A stretch of 64,000 nt of DNA. It comes from Saccopteryx bilineata (Eukaryota > Chordata > Mammalia > Chiroptera > Emballonuridae). Below, piece by piece: positions 1-10,554 of this stretch (its first letter is position 1; every line of letters starts with the position of its first letter). The stretch is taken from contig NC_089493.1 in NCBI RefSeq assembly GCF_036850765.1, forward strand, positions 124,812,239 through 124,876,238, in the 5' to 3' direction. The notes below the pieces were generated by a model that saw nothing but the letters and a program-made list of their open reading frames with translations, was not told where the DNA came from and searched no databases. The position numbers and the translations under genes were made by a program.

Positions 1-115
1 AGGTAAGATTTCCTTCTTTTTCATTGCCACATAGTATTCCATTGTGTATATGTACCACAGCTTTTTAATCCACTCATCCACTGATGGACACTTGGGCTGT
101 TTCCAGATCTTGACA
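1..115 (-). mobile_element. L1 ORF2 3' part, uninverted arm of a twin-primed L1
   Basis: This segment matches the minus-strand L1 at about 45228-45340 almost base for base. It is the last part of ORF2, just before the 3'UTR. The L1 continues off the left edge of the window. At about 112-116 the sequence switches to L1 in the opposite orientation, so this is the 3' arm of a 5'-inverted L1. Target-site duplication cannot be seen because the left end is missing. Confidence 0.85.
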
Positions 116-375
116 AGAATAGCCTCAGCAAGCTTAAAAAAGAAGAATAAAGTGGGTGGTATTACACTTCCTGATACCAAGGCCATTGTACTCAAAACAA
201 CCTGGTACTGGCATAAGAACAAGCATACAGATCAATGGAACAGAACAGAGAACCCAGAAATAAACCCAGAAATAAACCCTAAATGGACAATTGATATTTG
301 ACAAAGGAGGTAAAAGCATATAGTGGAATAAAGACAGTCTCTTTAACAAATGGTGTTGGGAAAATTGGACAGGTA

Positions 376-625
376 CAGTGGTACCTTGAGATACAAACAG
401 ACCAACATACAAATTTTTTTTTTTTTTAAGATATGAGCTGTGACTCGGTCTGCATTTTTGTTCAATATCCGAGTGAAATTCCAAGATATGAGTCATGATT
501 TGGGAAGCTGCCGCTAGTTGGTGTGTTAGTGCATTGGTCCAGTATCGGCAGTTTGATATATGAGTTGACTGACTTACAAGATTGGTTACAGAACAAATTA
601 AATTTGTATCTCAAGGTACCACTGT
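376..625. mobile_element. 250-bp TA-duplicating MITE (Tc1/mariner/pogo-like)
   Basis: The element starts CAGTGGTACCTTGAGATAC and ends with the exact reverse complement; the perfect terminal inverted repeats are about 22 bp. It is flanked by TA on both sides (374-375 and 626-627). The surrounding L1 shows the uninterrupted site: the L1 at 46110-46130 has a single TA-containing sequence there, so this is a clean insertion of the element plus a duplicated TA. There is no coding capacity and the interior is AT-rich. TA duplication points to the Tc1/mariner/pogo superfamily; I do not recognise the family name. Confidence 0.85.
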
Positions 626-1346
626 ACTTGCAAGAAAATGAAACTAAACAACCAACTTACACCATACACAAAAATAAACTCAAAATGGATAAAAGATTTA
701 AATGTAAGTTGTGAAACCATAATTATCTTGGAAGAAAACATAGGCAGTAAGCTCTCTGACATCTCTCGCAGCGATATATTTGTTGGTTTATCTCCACGGG
801 CAAGTGAAATAAAGGACAGGATGAACAAATGGGACTATATTAAGCTAAAAAGCTTTTGCACAGCTAAAGACAATATGAACAAAATAAAAAGACAAACCAA
901 CAATGGGAGAACATATTTGACAATAAGTCTGATAAGGGGTTAATAACCAAAATTTATAAAGAACTTGTAAAACTCAACACCAGGAAAGTAAACAATCCAA
1001 TCAAAAAATGAGCAAAAGAACTGCATAGACATTTCTCCAGAGAGTACATACAGATGGCCAATAGACAGATGAAAAAATATTCAACATCACTAATCATTAG
1101 AGAAATGCAAATTAAAACCACAATGAGATATCACCTCACACCAGTCAGAATGACGCTCATTAACAAAACAAAACATGATAGGGGCTGGTGAGGATGTGGA
1201 GAAAAGGGAACCCTCCTGCACTGCTAGTGGGAATGCAGACTGGTGCAGCCACTGTGGAAAACAGTATGGAGATTCCTCAAAAAATTAAAAATGGAACTGC
1301 CTTTTGACCCAGCCATCCCACTTTTAGGAATATATCCTAAGAACAC

Positions 1347-1712
1347 TGTAAGGTATTTTTCCCCGCTGGGAAGGAAGGAATGGGGCTCGGAGCCACCAAA
1401 TGTGGAATAACAAAAAGGCTTTATTCAGTACAGAGTGCGCATCCCGCCTGGCAAGGTTCCCTGGCCCCGTGGTAAGATGGAGGCCAGGGAAGTTGCATGG
1501 ATTAAACCACGTGGGAGATATTTAAAGGGGTCCCTCTAGGGAAGTTGAGCTAACATGACATGGTGAAATCCCACTGGCTAGTAGATGGTTGCTTTTTTCA
1601 AAACGGTTCCTGTGAAGCTTCTTTTGGTGCGCTTGGTTGTGGGCGGTCCTAGCCAAAGTTCGCAGGTCTGAGTTTCCCACGTGACCATCCCCCATTATCT
1701 ACTGACCTTACA
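1347..1712 (-). repeat. 3' LTR of the class I ERV
   Basis: On the minus strand the LTR begins TGTAAGGTCAG and ends CTTACA. It carries an AATAAA polyadenylation signal (plus-strand TTTATT at 1420-1425). It pairs with the LTR at 3618-3982. The sequence bordering its U3 (after 1712) is only weakly purine-rich, so the polypurine tract is degraded. Confidence 0.9.
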
Positions 1713-1888
1713 TTCTGACCTTTTGTGTTAAATAGAAAAAGGGGCACTGTTTATTCATCTGGCTACTTCCTGCTGAATGGGGGCGTCGTGGGGAGGGGGA
1801 CCAGAAGGTGGTGGCTTTGAGGGGTGTCAGGAGGAACATCTGTGTGGCTGTGACTGGAGAAACTTCACGGATGCGGTCCTGTAAGGAT

Positions 1889-3300
1889 TTAAAAAAAAAG
1901 AGGAGTAATAGGGGGATTTGTGGGGTCCAGCCTTTTGGTGAGCTGGAGATGGATGGAGTCCAGTGGTTCCGACTGCCAGTGGTCCTGTAAGGAGGCAAGC
2001 TTGAGGCAAAACTGCATGTCAGGAGTGGTGTAAAAAAAGGGAAAGGAAGAGGTCCCATCCATTCCCATAACCGAGACCTGTGAGGGAACTAGAGGTCCAG
2101 AGTGTGACGGCAAAACAGAGAAGGTAGCCCCTGTGTCCACAAGGAATGAGATGGACTTACCTACTCGTTGCAGCATACCCTGGGCTCTCCGAGTCCAGGC
2201 TATGTCCTAGGAGTTTGAGCAATGCACCCACCTGACTGGATTGGCCTTCCCATTTGGGTGGCTTGTCCTCCACGTAGAGGCACTGAGGAAAAACCTGTTG
2301 CCCAAAGGGGCAATCACTCTGCCAGTGACCGGGCTGCTTACAGTCAGGACAGGGCTCAGTGGGCAGCCGCCGGCAGGGGCCCTGCCAGGACCAGTGGTCT
2401 TGCTTGCCACACTTAAAGCAAGCTGCTGGTGGTTCTGCTGGTCTCAGGGTTGCCACAAGAGTCGGGGTTTAGAGTGTTACCTTCTGCTGCATGCGGGCCT
2501 GGTGAATAGCCTTGGCCTGTTTTTACTAGTTGGGACCATTAAAAACTTTAAATGCCGTGTTCACAGTTTCCGGATAGGGGTTTGGAGGTTTGGGAATAAG
2601 AAGAGGAGGGCTCATGCGGAGCCCAGCACCCAGATCTTGCAGGAAACGCTGGACAGGGCAGGAACTTCCTGCAAGAAAATTGGGGTTGGACGTCTTGAAG
2701 ACCGGTGTAAGAGCCAATGCCAGGCTGAGAATGGCCTGACGGAGGAGGGACTTAAGAACACAGTGAAGGGAGGGGCCCCTGACCAGCAGGGGAGGAGAAA
2801 GAGATGGTAGTGGTGGATAAAAAACAGAATTTTGAGAAGGGAGGGGAGGGGGCTTTCAGAGGGAAGAGACCCAAGCACAAAAGAGGTCCACAGAGGGACC
2901 AGAGAAAAGTCCCAAGAGAGGGGCACCCACGAGGGTCAGACAGGAGGGAGAGAGAGTTAGGAGTCCACGGAGAAGGAAAGATTAGGAGTGGAGGTTTTAG
3001 GTGAGGTTTCTCTAGCCAGAAAAAGGCCTGCGCGGTGGAACAGGCAGCACAGAGATTAAGGACAGGTGCGCGAATAATTAGAAGCCGGCTTTGTAAGAGA
3101 TCTCCAATCAGTTCCCAGCTTTTTTGGTGATAGTTAAATTGGTGAGGGTGTTAACACTGAAAGTCCCTTCAGGAGGCTAATTCAGTGGGTTTTGTGGCCT
3201 GGCCACAGCAGAGAAGAAGAACAGTTTCTTCTTCTTTAGGGAGGGAGATTCCTGTGCCCCCACAGCTGCCCTCAGTCCTCGGAGTGTTCAGTATTGAGTA
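1889..3300 (-). pseudogene. Gammaretrovirus-like gag-pro remnant
   Basis: Two nucleocapsid zinc-knuckle motifs are visible on the minus strand at about 2290-2420: one begins CFKCGKQDH with an over-long gap to its last Cys, and the second is a regular C-x2-C-x4-H-x4-C. Protease follows at about 2050-2160, with its active-site stretch VDTGATFSVLPS and a downstream VMGMDG typical of class I protease. The frames are interrupted by stops and shifts, and upstream gag (to about 3300) can be followed only as broken frames. No product is expected. The class assignment rests on the protease and PBS. Confidence 0.75.
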
Positions 3301-3511
3301 TTAGCATCCTAAAAACTCAAAGGTCTGGCCACAGACAGAAAAGATAAAGTGGATGTGCTTGGGGACAAGCACACGCACTCGGATGGATGGAAAAGACTTC
3401 CCTGACGTAGCTATGGTTTTGGACAGGGAGTCTCGGAAGAAAGAACTGAGGGGAAGGCTGGAGGCAGGGGACTTACCACACCGTGCACCGAAGTGGGTGG
3501 AAGGTCGGAGA

Positions 3512-3550
3512 TCCTGGTTCTTTCTCCTGGTTCTTTCTCCTGGTTCTTTC
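3512..3550. repeat. Three tandem 13-mers in the ERV leader
   Basis: The unit TCCTGGTTCTTTC occurs three times without a gap or mismatch (3512-3524, 3525-3537, 3538-3550). It lies between the primer binding site and gag of the class I ERV. Confidence 0.9.
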
Positions 3551-3596
3551 TCAGAGGGGAGGGGAAAGAAGCGGTCCTTGCAGACTTCTAACTCCT

Positions 3597-3614
3597 TCTG
3601 GGTTTTCGGCACCA
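3597..3614 (-). promoter_or_regulatory. Primer binding site, tRNA-Phe type
   Basis: The minus-strand sequence begins TGGTGCCGAAAACCCAG, three bases after the 5' LTR. This matches the 3' end of mammalian tRNA-Phe (which ends GGGTTTCGGCACCA) apart from an added A and a nearby substitution. The Phe primer is the one used by HERV-F-like class I elements, which agrees with the gag/pro remnants. Confidence 0.7.
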
Positions 3615-3617
3615 AAA

Positions 3618-3982
3618 TGTAAGGTATTTTTCCCTGCCGAGAAGGAAGGAATTGGGCTCAGAGCCACCAAGTGTGGAATAACAAAAAGGCTTTATTCAGT
3701 ACAGAGCATGCATCCCACCCGGCAAGGTTCCCTGGCCCCGAGGTAAGATGGAGGCCAGGGAAGTTGCATGGATTAAACCACGTGGGAGATATTGAAAGGG
3801 TCCCTCTAGGGAAGTCGAGCTAACATGATGTGGTGAAATCACACTGGCTAGTAGATGGTTGCTTTTTTCCAAATGGCTCCTGTGAAGCTTCTTTTGGTAC
3901 GCTTGGTTGTGGGCAGTCCTAGCCAAAGTTCACGGGTCTGAGTTCCCCACATGACCATCCCCCATTATCCACCAACTTTACA
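3618..3982 (-). repeat. 5' LTR of the class I ERV
   Basis: Direct repeat of 1347-1712 with about 30 substitutions and one indel. Its AATAAA signal is conserved on the minus strand. The primer binding site lies three bases downstream (minus sense) at 3597-3614. In retroviral terms this is the promoter-bearing copy. Confidence 0.9.
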
Positions 3983-4051
3983 AACACCATATCACTGATT
4001 CAAAAGGAGAAATGCACCCCCATGTTTATGGCAGCATTGTTTACATTTGCC

Positions 4052-4380
4052 CATTCTTTAGGTTCTCTTTTCATATGTTGAGAATGTCCTTTGATGCACA
4101 AAAATTGTAATTTTTGTGGTCTAATTTGCCAATTGTTTTCTTTTGTAGTTTGTGCTCTTCGTGTCAAATCTAAGAATCCATTCTTAAATTTATGGTCATG
4201 AAGATTTACTTTCTTCTAATAGTTTTATGAAGTTGTTGAACCATTTGAGTCCATTTTTTCACATGGTGTGAGTTGACAGTGCAGCCTGATTCCTTTGTGT
4301 GTGGTTACCCGGTGGTCCCAGCCCCACTTGTTGAGGAGGTTATTCTTTTCTCCATTGAACAGTCTTGGCGCTCATGTCAG
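4052..4380 (-). mobile_element. Ancient L1 fragment (L1M-like ORF2)
   Basis: The text matches the minus-strand ORF2 of old mammalian L1s, for example TCCTTTGATGCACAAAA, then the ACATGGTGTGAG and GTTGAGGAGGTTATTCTTT landmarks. It is much more diverged than the twin-primed L1 beside it, which probably inserted into this older copy. Confidence 0.7.
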
Positions 4381-5300
4381 CTTTTGTCTCTTCCTCTTTC
4401 TCTATCTCTTTGTCCCTCTCATTTGATTTCTCTCTGTCTCCACCTTTCTCATAACTTGCAGACTTACATTCATTATCCACATTCCTTACCTGCATCTTGT
4501 GATTCTAGCATTCCATATGGAAGGGAAATGATGGAATGTGGGTGTGGCCTGGAGAAAGAAATTGACCAGAGGAAGAGATGTACTGGCAGGAGTGAGCCTG
4601 GAATCACTCATCAGCGAAATGGTTTGGCACAGAGAGATTAGTGGGGGGTGGGGGTAGGTGGTGGATTCTGGGCTGGAGTAGGAGTGAAGGGTGGACCTGG
4701 TCTTTCCATTTAAAACCAGATTAGGATTACTGTAAATATTTGTGCATTATTTTATTATATTCTGAGTCTACCACTTGATTTTCCATTTCCATTAGAAGAA
4801 AATTAACTGTACTAAATCAATAGATGATTCAAGTTTCTTAAATTTCTTCTCTCTCTTTTACTCTATTTCTCCTTTCCCTTAACCACCTCACTATTCAGGG
4901 GTGGCCACACTGCATTTTGGGTGGCTGATGAGGGACTCACTTTAATCTAGACCAGGTATGCTCTTTTACTCTTTAGTAGCTAAACTCTGGGCAAGCAGCA
5001 CCACATCTCTGGGATTTGGTTTCCTCGTTTGTAAAATGAGCAATGAATGGGAAAGTACTCTATAACTGCAAAGCAATAGGTTATGTTATAATAATTTTGG
5101 TACAAGTAATTTATTATTGTTTTAAAGACATAAGAGTTAAAGAAAGAAGTGACAAGTTGCAGAAAATCATGGGGCATTTTTATCCCAGTGTGTGAGTGTG
5201 CTGCATAGCAGTGATGTGAGGGAGATGGCAGCTGAGACCCTCAGCACTGCCAGAGCCTGGTGATTCCAACCATGCTCTCCTTGCCTGCCCAGTTTCTGAC
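4381..5300. other. Unassigned DNA
   Basis: Pyrimidine-rich around 4380-4440. No ORF with family features and no repeat that I recognise. Probably unique intergenic or intronic sequence. Confidence 0.5.
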
Positions 5301-5304
5301 TTCC

Positions 5305-5430
5305 TTGAAGGGACCTAGACATCATTAAGTCCTATTGGCTTATTTTATAGGTGAGGAAACAAAGGCCTGGGTAGGGACTTAGCCAGAGCATCAGTTCTGA
5401 AGTCTGTCCTTCCACCCTGATATCTGACTA
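5305..5430 (-). mobile_element. MIR fragment
   Basis: The stretch TTTTATAGGTGAGGAAACAA with following AGGCCTGG...CCAGAG is the reverse complement of the MIR core region. Confidence 0.6.
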
Positions 5431-5659
5431 TGTTCAGGGTGCCCCTCTGTCTCTTTAAAGAGATCCTGGGGATGTTGTTCATTCTCAGGCAGCATTATTG
5501 ATTTTCTTGGAAGCTGGCATCTCTCTCGGCACAGAAAAGAGATGTGGGGGAGTCTTGTGGGGCCAAGGAGCCCAGCAAGAGCCCAAAGCCTGCCCCTTCC
5601 TCCAATAGTATCTGAAAGGAAAGCAGGAGTGTGTTTGGGGGCTCAGGGTATTTGTTTTT

Positions 5660-5858
5660 TTTTCTTTTCTTTTTAAAAAAAATTCATTTTAGAGAGGAGA
5701 GGGAGAGAGAGAGAGGAGAGACAGAGAGAGAGGGGGGGGGAGGAGCTGGAAGCATCAACTCCCATATGTGCCTTGACCAGGCAAGCTCAGGGTTTCGAAC
5801 CAGCGACCTCAGCATTCCCAGGTCGACGCTTTATCCACTGCGCCACCACAGGTCAGGC
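5660..5858 (-). mobile_element. tRNA-derived SINE, CCTGACCTGTGGTGG type
   Basis: The minus strand begins CCTGACCTGTGGTGGCGCAG and contains a B-box-like GGTTCGAAACC. It ends in a CT-rich stretch and an A-rich tail, seen on the plus strand as T and GA runs. The 16-bp target-site duplication CAGGGTATTTGTTTTT is perfect (5644-5659 and 5859-5874). Confidence 0.9.
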
Positions 5859-6382
5859 CAGGGTATTTGTTTTTAATAAAATATTCCAGATATGCAAAAC
5901 CATACACTCAGCATCCAGCTTAAGAAACAAATGAGGAAAAACGAGTTCATCAAAGTTGCAGGATATAAAATCAACACACAAAAATCAGTTGCATTTTTAT
6001 CCACCAACAATAAAAAATTTGAGAAGAAAATTCAAAAAGCAATTTCATTTACAGTAGCATAAGAATAAGATGCCTAGAAATTAACTTAAACAAGAGGCAA
6101 AAGACTTGTACACTGGAAACTATAAAAACTTGCTGAAAGAACTTAGAGAAGACATAAGTTAATGAAAAAAACATCCCATGTTCATGGATTGAAAGATGTA
6201 ACATTGTCAGTATGTCAGTACTACCCAAAGTGATCTATAGGTTCTGTGTAATCACTATCAAAGTCCCAATGAAGTTTATTTTTACAGAAGCAGAAAAATC
6301 CATCTTAAAATTCATATCTGAAGGGATTCTGGATAGTCCAAAGAATCTTAAAAAAGAACAAGATGGAGGTCTCACACTAACT

Positions 6383-6753
6383 GATTTATATTTTTTATTT
6401 TATCATTATTATTATTAGGTGAGAGAAAGGGAGGCAGACAGACAGACTCCCCCATGTGCCCCAACCGAGATCCACCCAGCAAGCCCTTATAGGGCAATGC
6501 TCTGCCCATCTGAGACTATTGCTCTGTTGCTTGGCAACCGAGGTATTTTAGCACCTGAGGCGAAGCCATGGAGCCCTCTTCAGCGCCCAGGGCCAACTTG
6601 CTCAAACCATGGCTGCGAGGGGTGGGAAAGAGAGAAAGGAGAGGGCTGCAGAAGCAGATGGTCATTTCTTCTGTGTGCCCTGGCCAGAAATCGACCCTGG
6701 GCTTCCTCATACCAGGCAAAAGCTCTACCACTGAGCCAATCAGCCAGGGCCAC
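6383..6753 (-). mobile_element. Bat SINE (GGCCCTGGC type)
   Basis: Minus-strand head with TGGCTCAGTGGTAGAGC-like A box (plus strand 6725-6745) and a T-rich tail at 6383-6400. It interrupts L1 ORF2. The flanks (ACTAACTGATTT and CACTTCCTGATTT) are an imperfect target-site duplication. It is diverged from the younger copies. Confidence 0.8.
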
Positions 6754-7333
6754 TTCCTGATTTTTAAACTTACTATAAAGCATGGCAATCAAAACAGTGT
6801 GGTACTGGCATAAGGATAGGCATAGAAACCAGTAAAATAGAATATGAAGCCTAGAAATAAATTCTTGCATATATGGTCAAATGATTTTTGACAATGGTGC
6901 CAAGACCATTCAATGGGAAAGCACACATGATTTAAACACATGATATTGGAAAAATTAAATATCCACATGCAAAAGAAAATATATAGTTGAACCTTTGTCT
7001 TACACTGATAGAATGAAGACTTGTAAAATCTAAAACTCTAAAACTCTGAGAAGAAAATATAAAAGAAATGCTTCATGACATTTGATTTGGCAAAGATTTC
7101 TTAGCCATGACACCAAAAGCACAGCTAACAAAAGGAAAAAATGATAAAGTGGACTTCATGAAAATGAAAAACTTTTGTGCATCAAAGGATACTATCAATT
7201 GGATGAAGAGGCAACCCACAGAGATGGTGAAAATATTTGCAAATTATATATTTCATAAGGATTGATATCTATAATGTATAAAGATTTACAGCTCAGCCAC
7301 AACAAAACAAGCCAATTAGAAAATAGGCAAAGG

Positions 7334-7742
7334 GACCCTGGCCGGTTGGCTCAGTGGTAGAGCATTGGCCTGGCGTGCAGAAGTCCTGGGTTTGATTCCC
7401 GGCCAGGGCACACAGGAGAAGCGCCCATCTGTTTCTCCACCCCTCCCCCTCTCCTTCCTCTCTGTCTCTCTCTTCCCCTCCAGCAGCGAGGCTCCATTGG
7501 AGCAAAGATGGCCCGGGTGCTGGGGATGGCTCCTTGGCCTCTGCCCCAGGCGCTGGAGTGGCTCTGGTCGCAATAGAGCGACGCCCCAGAGGGGGCAGAG
7601 CATTGCCCCCTGGTGGGCATAGCGTCGCCCCCTGGTGGGCGTGCCGGGTGGATCCCGGTCGGGCGCATGCAGGAGTCTGTCTGACTGTCTCTCCCCATTT
7701 CCAGCTTCAGAAAAAAATACAAAAAAAAAAAAAAAAAAAAAA
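7334..7742 (+). mobile_element. Bat SINE, full length
   Basis: Head CCCTGGCCGGTTGGCTCAG with internal A and B boxes for RNA polymerase III, a long body with the repeated GCCCCCTGGTGGGC segment, and a pure A tail of about 22 bases. A perfect 16-bp target-site duplication AGAAAATAGGCAAAGG lies at 7318-7333 and 7743-7758. It is inserted in the old L1. Confidence 0.93.
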
Positions 7743-8617
7743 AGAAAATAGGCAAAGGACTTAAATACATATTTCTGCAAAAAAGATATACTGTACATTT
7801 GGTTAATAAATAGATATATGAAAAGATATAGAACATTACTAATCATTAGGGAAATGCAAATCAGAAGCATAATGAAATACCATTACAAAGCCATTAAGAT
7901 GGCAATTATAAAAAAAACTAACAACAACTAGAAAACAACTGTTGGCAAGGATGTGGGGTTGGAACCGTCATGCATTGTTGGTGGGAATGTAAAATGGCGT
8001 GGTCATTTTGGAAAACGGTATGACATTTCCTCAAAAAATTAAACATAGATCATCCTAAGTAATTCCACTCTGTGTATATACCTAAAAGAAGTGAAAACAG
8101 TCTTGCACAAGTATTTGTACACCCATGTTTATAGGAGCACAATTCACAATAGCCAAAGGTGGAAGCGACCTAAGTGTCGCTGAACAGATGAATGGATAAA
8201 TTAAATGTAGCATACACATACAATGGAATATCATTCAGCTTTTAAAAGGGAGGAAATTCTGACACATGCTACAACAAACTTTGCAGACATTGTACTAAGG
8301 GAAATAAGCCAATCATAAAAGGAGTCATACAAATATCGTATAATTCCATCTAGTATGGAATAGGTACCTGGAACTGTCAAGTTCATAGAAACAGGAAGTA
8401 GAATGGTGGTTGCCAGTAGCTGGGGGGGAGGGTTGGAGAGTTATTGTTTAATGGGTACAGAGTTTCAGCAGGGGAAGATGGAAACGTTCCAGATATGGAT
8501 GGTGGTGATGGCTGCACAACAATGTGGATGTAAGTAATGCCACAGAAGTATATATTTGAAAATGATTAAAATGGTAAATTTTATGTTATATATCTTTTAC
8601 CACAACTTAAAAAAGAG

Positions 8618-9840
8618 GAAGAGAAACAAGCAAGGCAGTAATCCATTCTCCAAATGTGGAGATTTTTCTACAATATTCTTTGGTACTATGGACATCAGGG
8701 TTTATTCTGCTACCCGTACTTGCTGGAGAAACTGTGCGGAGGTGGGGGGCAAACCCTCGGGACACTGGAGAAGGGACCGGAGGCCTCTGAGGAGCTGTCT
8801 GCTTCCGGGCATCAGAAGCCACAGGCTCAGCTGGCCCTGCCCGGCCCTGCATCTCAGCTCAACACAGGGCTTGAGGCCTAGCTAAATTTTAATTTTAATT
8901 CTTGTGTCCCCATAACAGCTTTCTGAAGGCTTCTCACTTTCAGACCATCATAGGGAGATATTTTGAGAGGGTTTTGTTTCATGCCATCCAAAGCAATTTT
9001 ATTTACCTTGAATTTCTATTAAAAAAACCAGATAGTCAATACAGTTACTGGCAAACTTTTAAGCATGTTTGGGACAACTTGGCTTTATGAATTTACTTTT
9101 TCAACTAGAAATTTTATGAAATCTAAATACAGATCAAGTATCTTCAATGTAAACTTAGTGTCTGAATCGGGGATGTGCTAAAATACGCATCGACTTTTGA
9201 AGACTCAGTCCAAAATAATGCGAAATAGTTGGTTAATAAGATTTTTTTATTGAGTTCTTGTTGACATAATAATAGTGTTTTGACTCTATTGGGTTAAATT
9301 AAAATATTACTAATACTGATTTCACCTTTTAACCATCATACCTTTCTTTTAATGTATATAATAGAAACTTGTATGTGTGGGATATTTCTATTAGATGTTA
9401 ACTGGACCAGAGTATCCCAGGGAAGCTCGGATTAGCAGAGAAATGTACACAGCTAGTAAGCAGCAGAACCAGAATTTTGACCCAGATCCCCAAAGCCAGA
9501 GCTATTACTTGTTAGTTAGTTAGTTGGAAAACATTGTTTGTTTGCTCTATGGCCTCTAACAAAACCTGCCTGAGAGGCAAGCAGTGGTTCTGACCCTTAG
9601 CTCCACAGGGTTCCAGCATCCGTGCCCAGGGGACTGCTCTAGGAGAAAGGAGGGATGGAAGGGGGGCTGGGTGGGCAGGACTGGGCAAGCCCTTCCCCAC
9701 TCTCCCTATACCACCAAAGTTCAACCAGAGAACCATGCTTTTATCATTTTTTTTATACACTGGGCATGAGATTTCATTTGAGAACACAGTTTCTACTTTA
9801 AAAAAAAGGTTGAAGACCATTGGTGAAGAGGGCAGTTATT
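8618..9840. other. Unassigned DNA
   Basis: No convincing ORF and no repeat that I can name. AT-rich at 8880-9380 and GC-rich at 9590-9700. A tandem TTAG run lies near 9510-9524. Confidence 0.5.
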
Positions 9841-9849
9841 GGACTCATG

Positions 9850-10020
9850 CTGATCTCATAATTATGAACTGTTTGACCTAGGGCAAGTGAAGTGCTCTGA
9901 GCCTCAGTTTTATCACCTGTAAAATGGGAATCTATGTTATCTGTCTGGAAAGATCAAGACAATCATGAGACAATGGAGACTATAATGATGACTCACAGCA
10001 GGTGTGCAATGAATACAAGT
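9850..10020 (+). mobile_element. MIR
   Basis: Contains the MIR landmarks in order: GACCTAGGGCAAGTGAAG, then GAGCCTCAGTTTTATCACC and TGTAAAATGGGAATC, and a 3' GTGTGCAATGAATAC end. Confidence 0.8.
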
Positions 10021-10554
10021 TTACAAGGCTGCCCTGAACTCAATTCTGATGCTGTGTGTATCTGTGTGTGTGTGTAGGTGGGATGGAGTGGAGTCTCTAT
10101 TGAATATGATGTGATTTTTTTCCCTGAGTAGTTTCTTGCCTCACGTTTTCCCTTTCCCCAGAATTATTTGTTTTCAGTAGTAGATTCATCTAGACAGTGA
10201 GGGACATGGGAGAATGAGATAAAATGGGGGAAGACTGTGAACGCTAAATATTGTACCTGTGACTGTATTTGATCACATGGGCTTTTCTTTGTCTACTCGA
10301 TGAGAAAGAGAGACCTGTAGGGGGCAGCACATGGCCAGTGCTTCATCCATGAGAGACTGGCTAAGGCAGGGGTTGGGAAACTTTTTGGCTGAGAGAGCCA
10401 TGAACGCCACATATTTTAAAATGTAATTCCATGAGAGCCATACAACGACCCGTGTACGTTAAGCATTATCCAATAAAAATTTGGTGTTATCTTGCAAAGA
10501 GGGCCCCAAGCAAATTGGTGATTTGGCTCCTCTGATTTTTGCCAATTGGATTAA

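Larger units (their letters stand above)
1347..3982 (-). mobile_element. Short class I (gammaretrovirus-like) ERV with two LTRs
   Basis: Two direct LTRs (1347-1712 and 3618-3982) flank a 1.9-kb interior. The 5-bp target-site duplication AACAC is at 1342-1346 and 3983-3987, and the same L1 site without the insert is visible near 45385. On the minus strand the order is LTR, tRNA-Phe-type primer site, leader, gag with zinc knuckles, protease, LTR. RT, integrase and env are absent, so this is an internally deleted provirus. The LTRs differ at about 30 of 365 positions by my hand count (roughly 8%), so the insertion is not recent. Confidence 0.88.
116..4051 (+). mobile_element. Inverted 5' arm of the twin-primed L1 (ORF2), carrying two nested insertions
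   Basis: Three L1 ORF2 pieces (116-375, 628-1346, 3983-4051) join head to tail when compared with the minus-strand L1 at about 45349-46365. The inserts between them are a 250-bp MITE and a 2.6-kb ERV. The arm stops at 4051, at the L1 position adjacent to where the uninverted arm (1-115) begins, so almost no L1 sequence was lost at the inversion point. That is the signature of twin priming. The ORF is broken by stops and a small deletion. To the right it abuts a much older minus-strand L1. Confidence 0.85.
5905..8617 (+). mobile_element. Old L1 (L1MA/L1MB-like), ORF2 to 3' end
   Basis: ORF2 text in order: a GGATATAAAATCAACACACA landmark at 5960, the GTACTGGCATAAGGATAG segment near 6803, and the TACAATGGAATATCATTCAG segment near 8219. 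The 3' part has the GGTGGTTGCCAGTAGCTGGG and AAATTTTATGTTATAT landmarks of L1MA/MB-type 3' ends, with a short A-rich tail at about 8608. It is split by SINEs at 6383-6753 and 7334-7742. Heavily mutated; no usable ORF. Confidence 0.8.

Noticed and set aside
7334..7405. tRNA-like heads with A and B boxes
   Set aside because: They are SINE heads followed by a SINE body, with duplications and A-tails. No acceptor stem or true tRNA end, so none is a tRNA gene.
7316..7870. 184- and 161-codon frames on the minus strand over a SINE
   Set aside because: They run through the SINE head, body and tail and into L1. Similar frames recur at every SINE copy, so they are repeat shadows.
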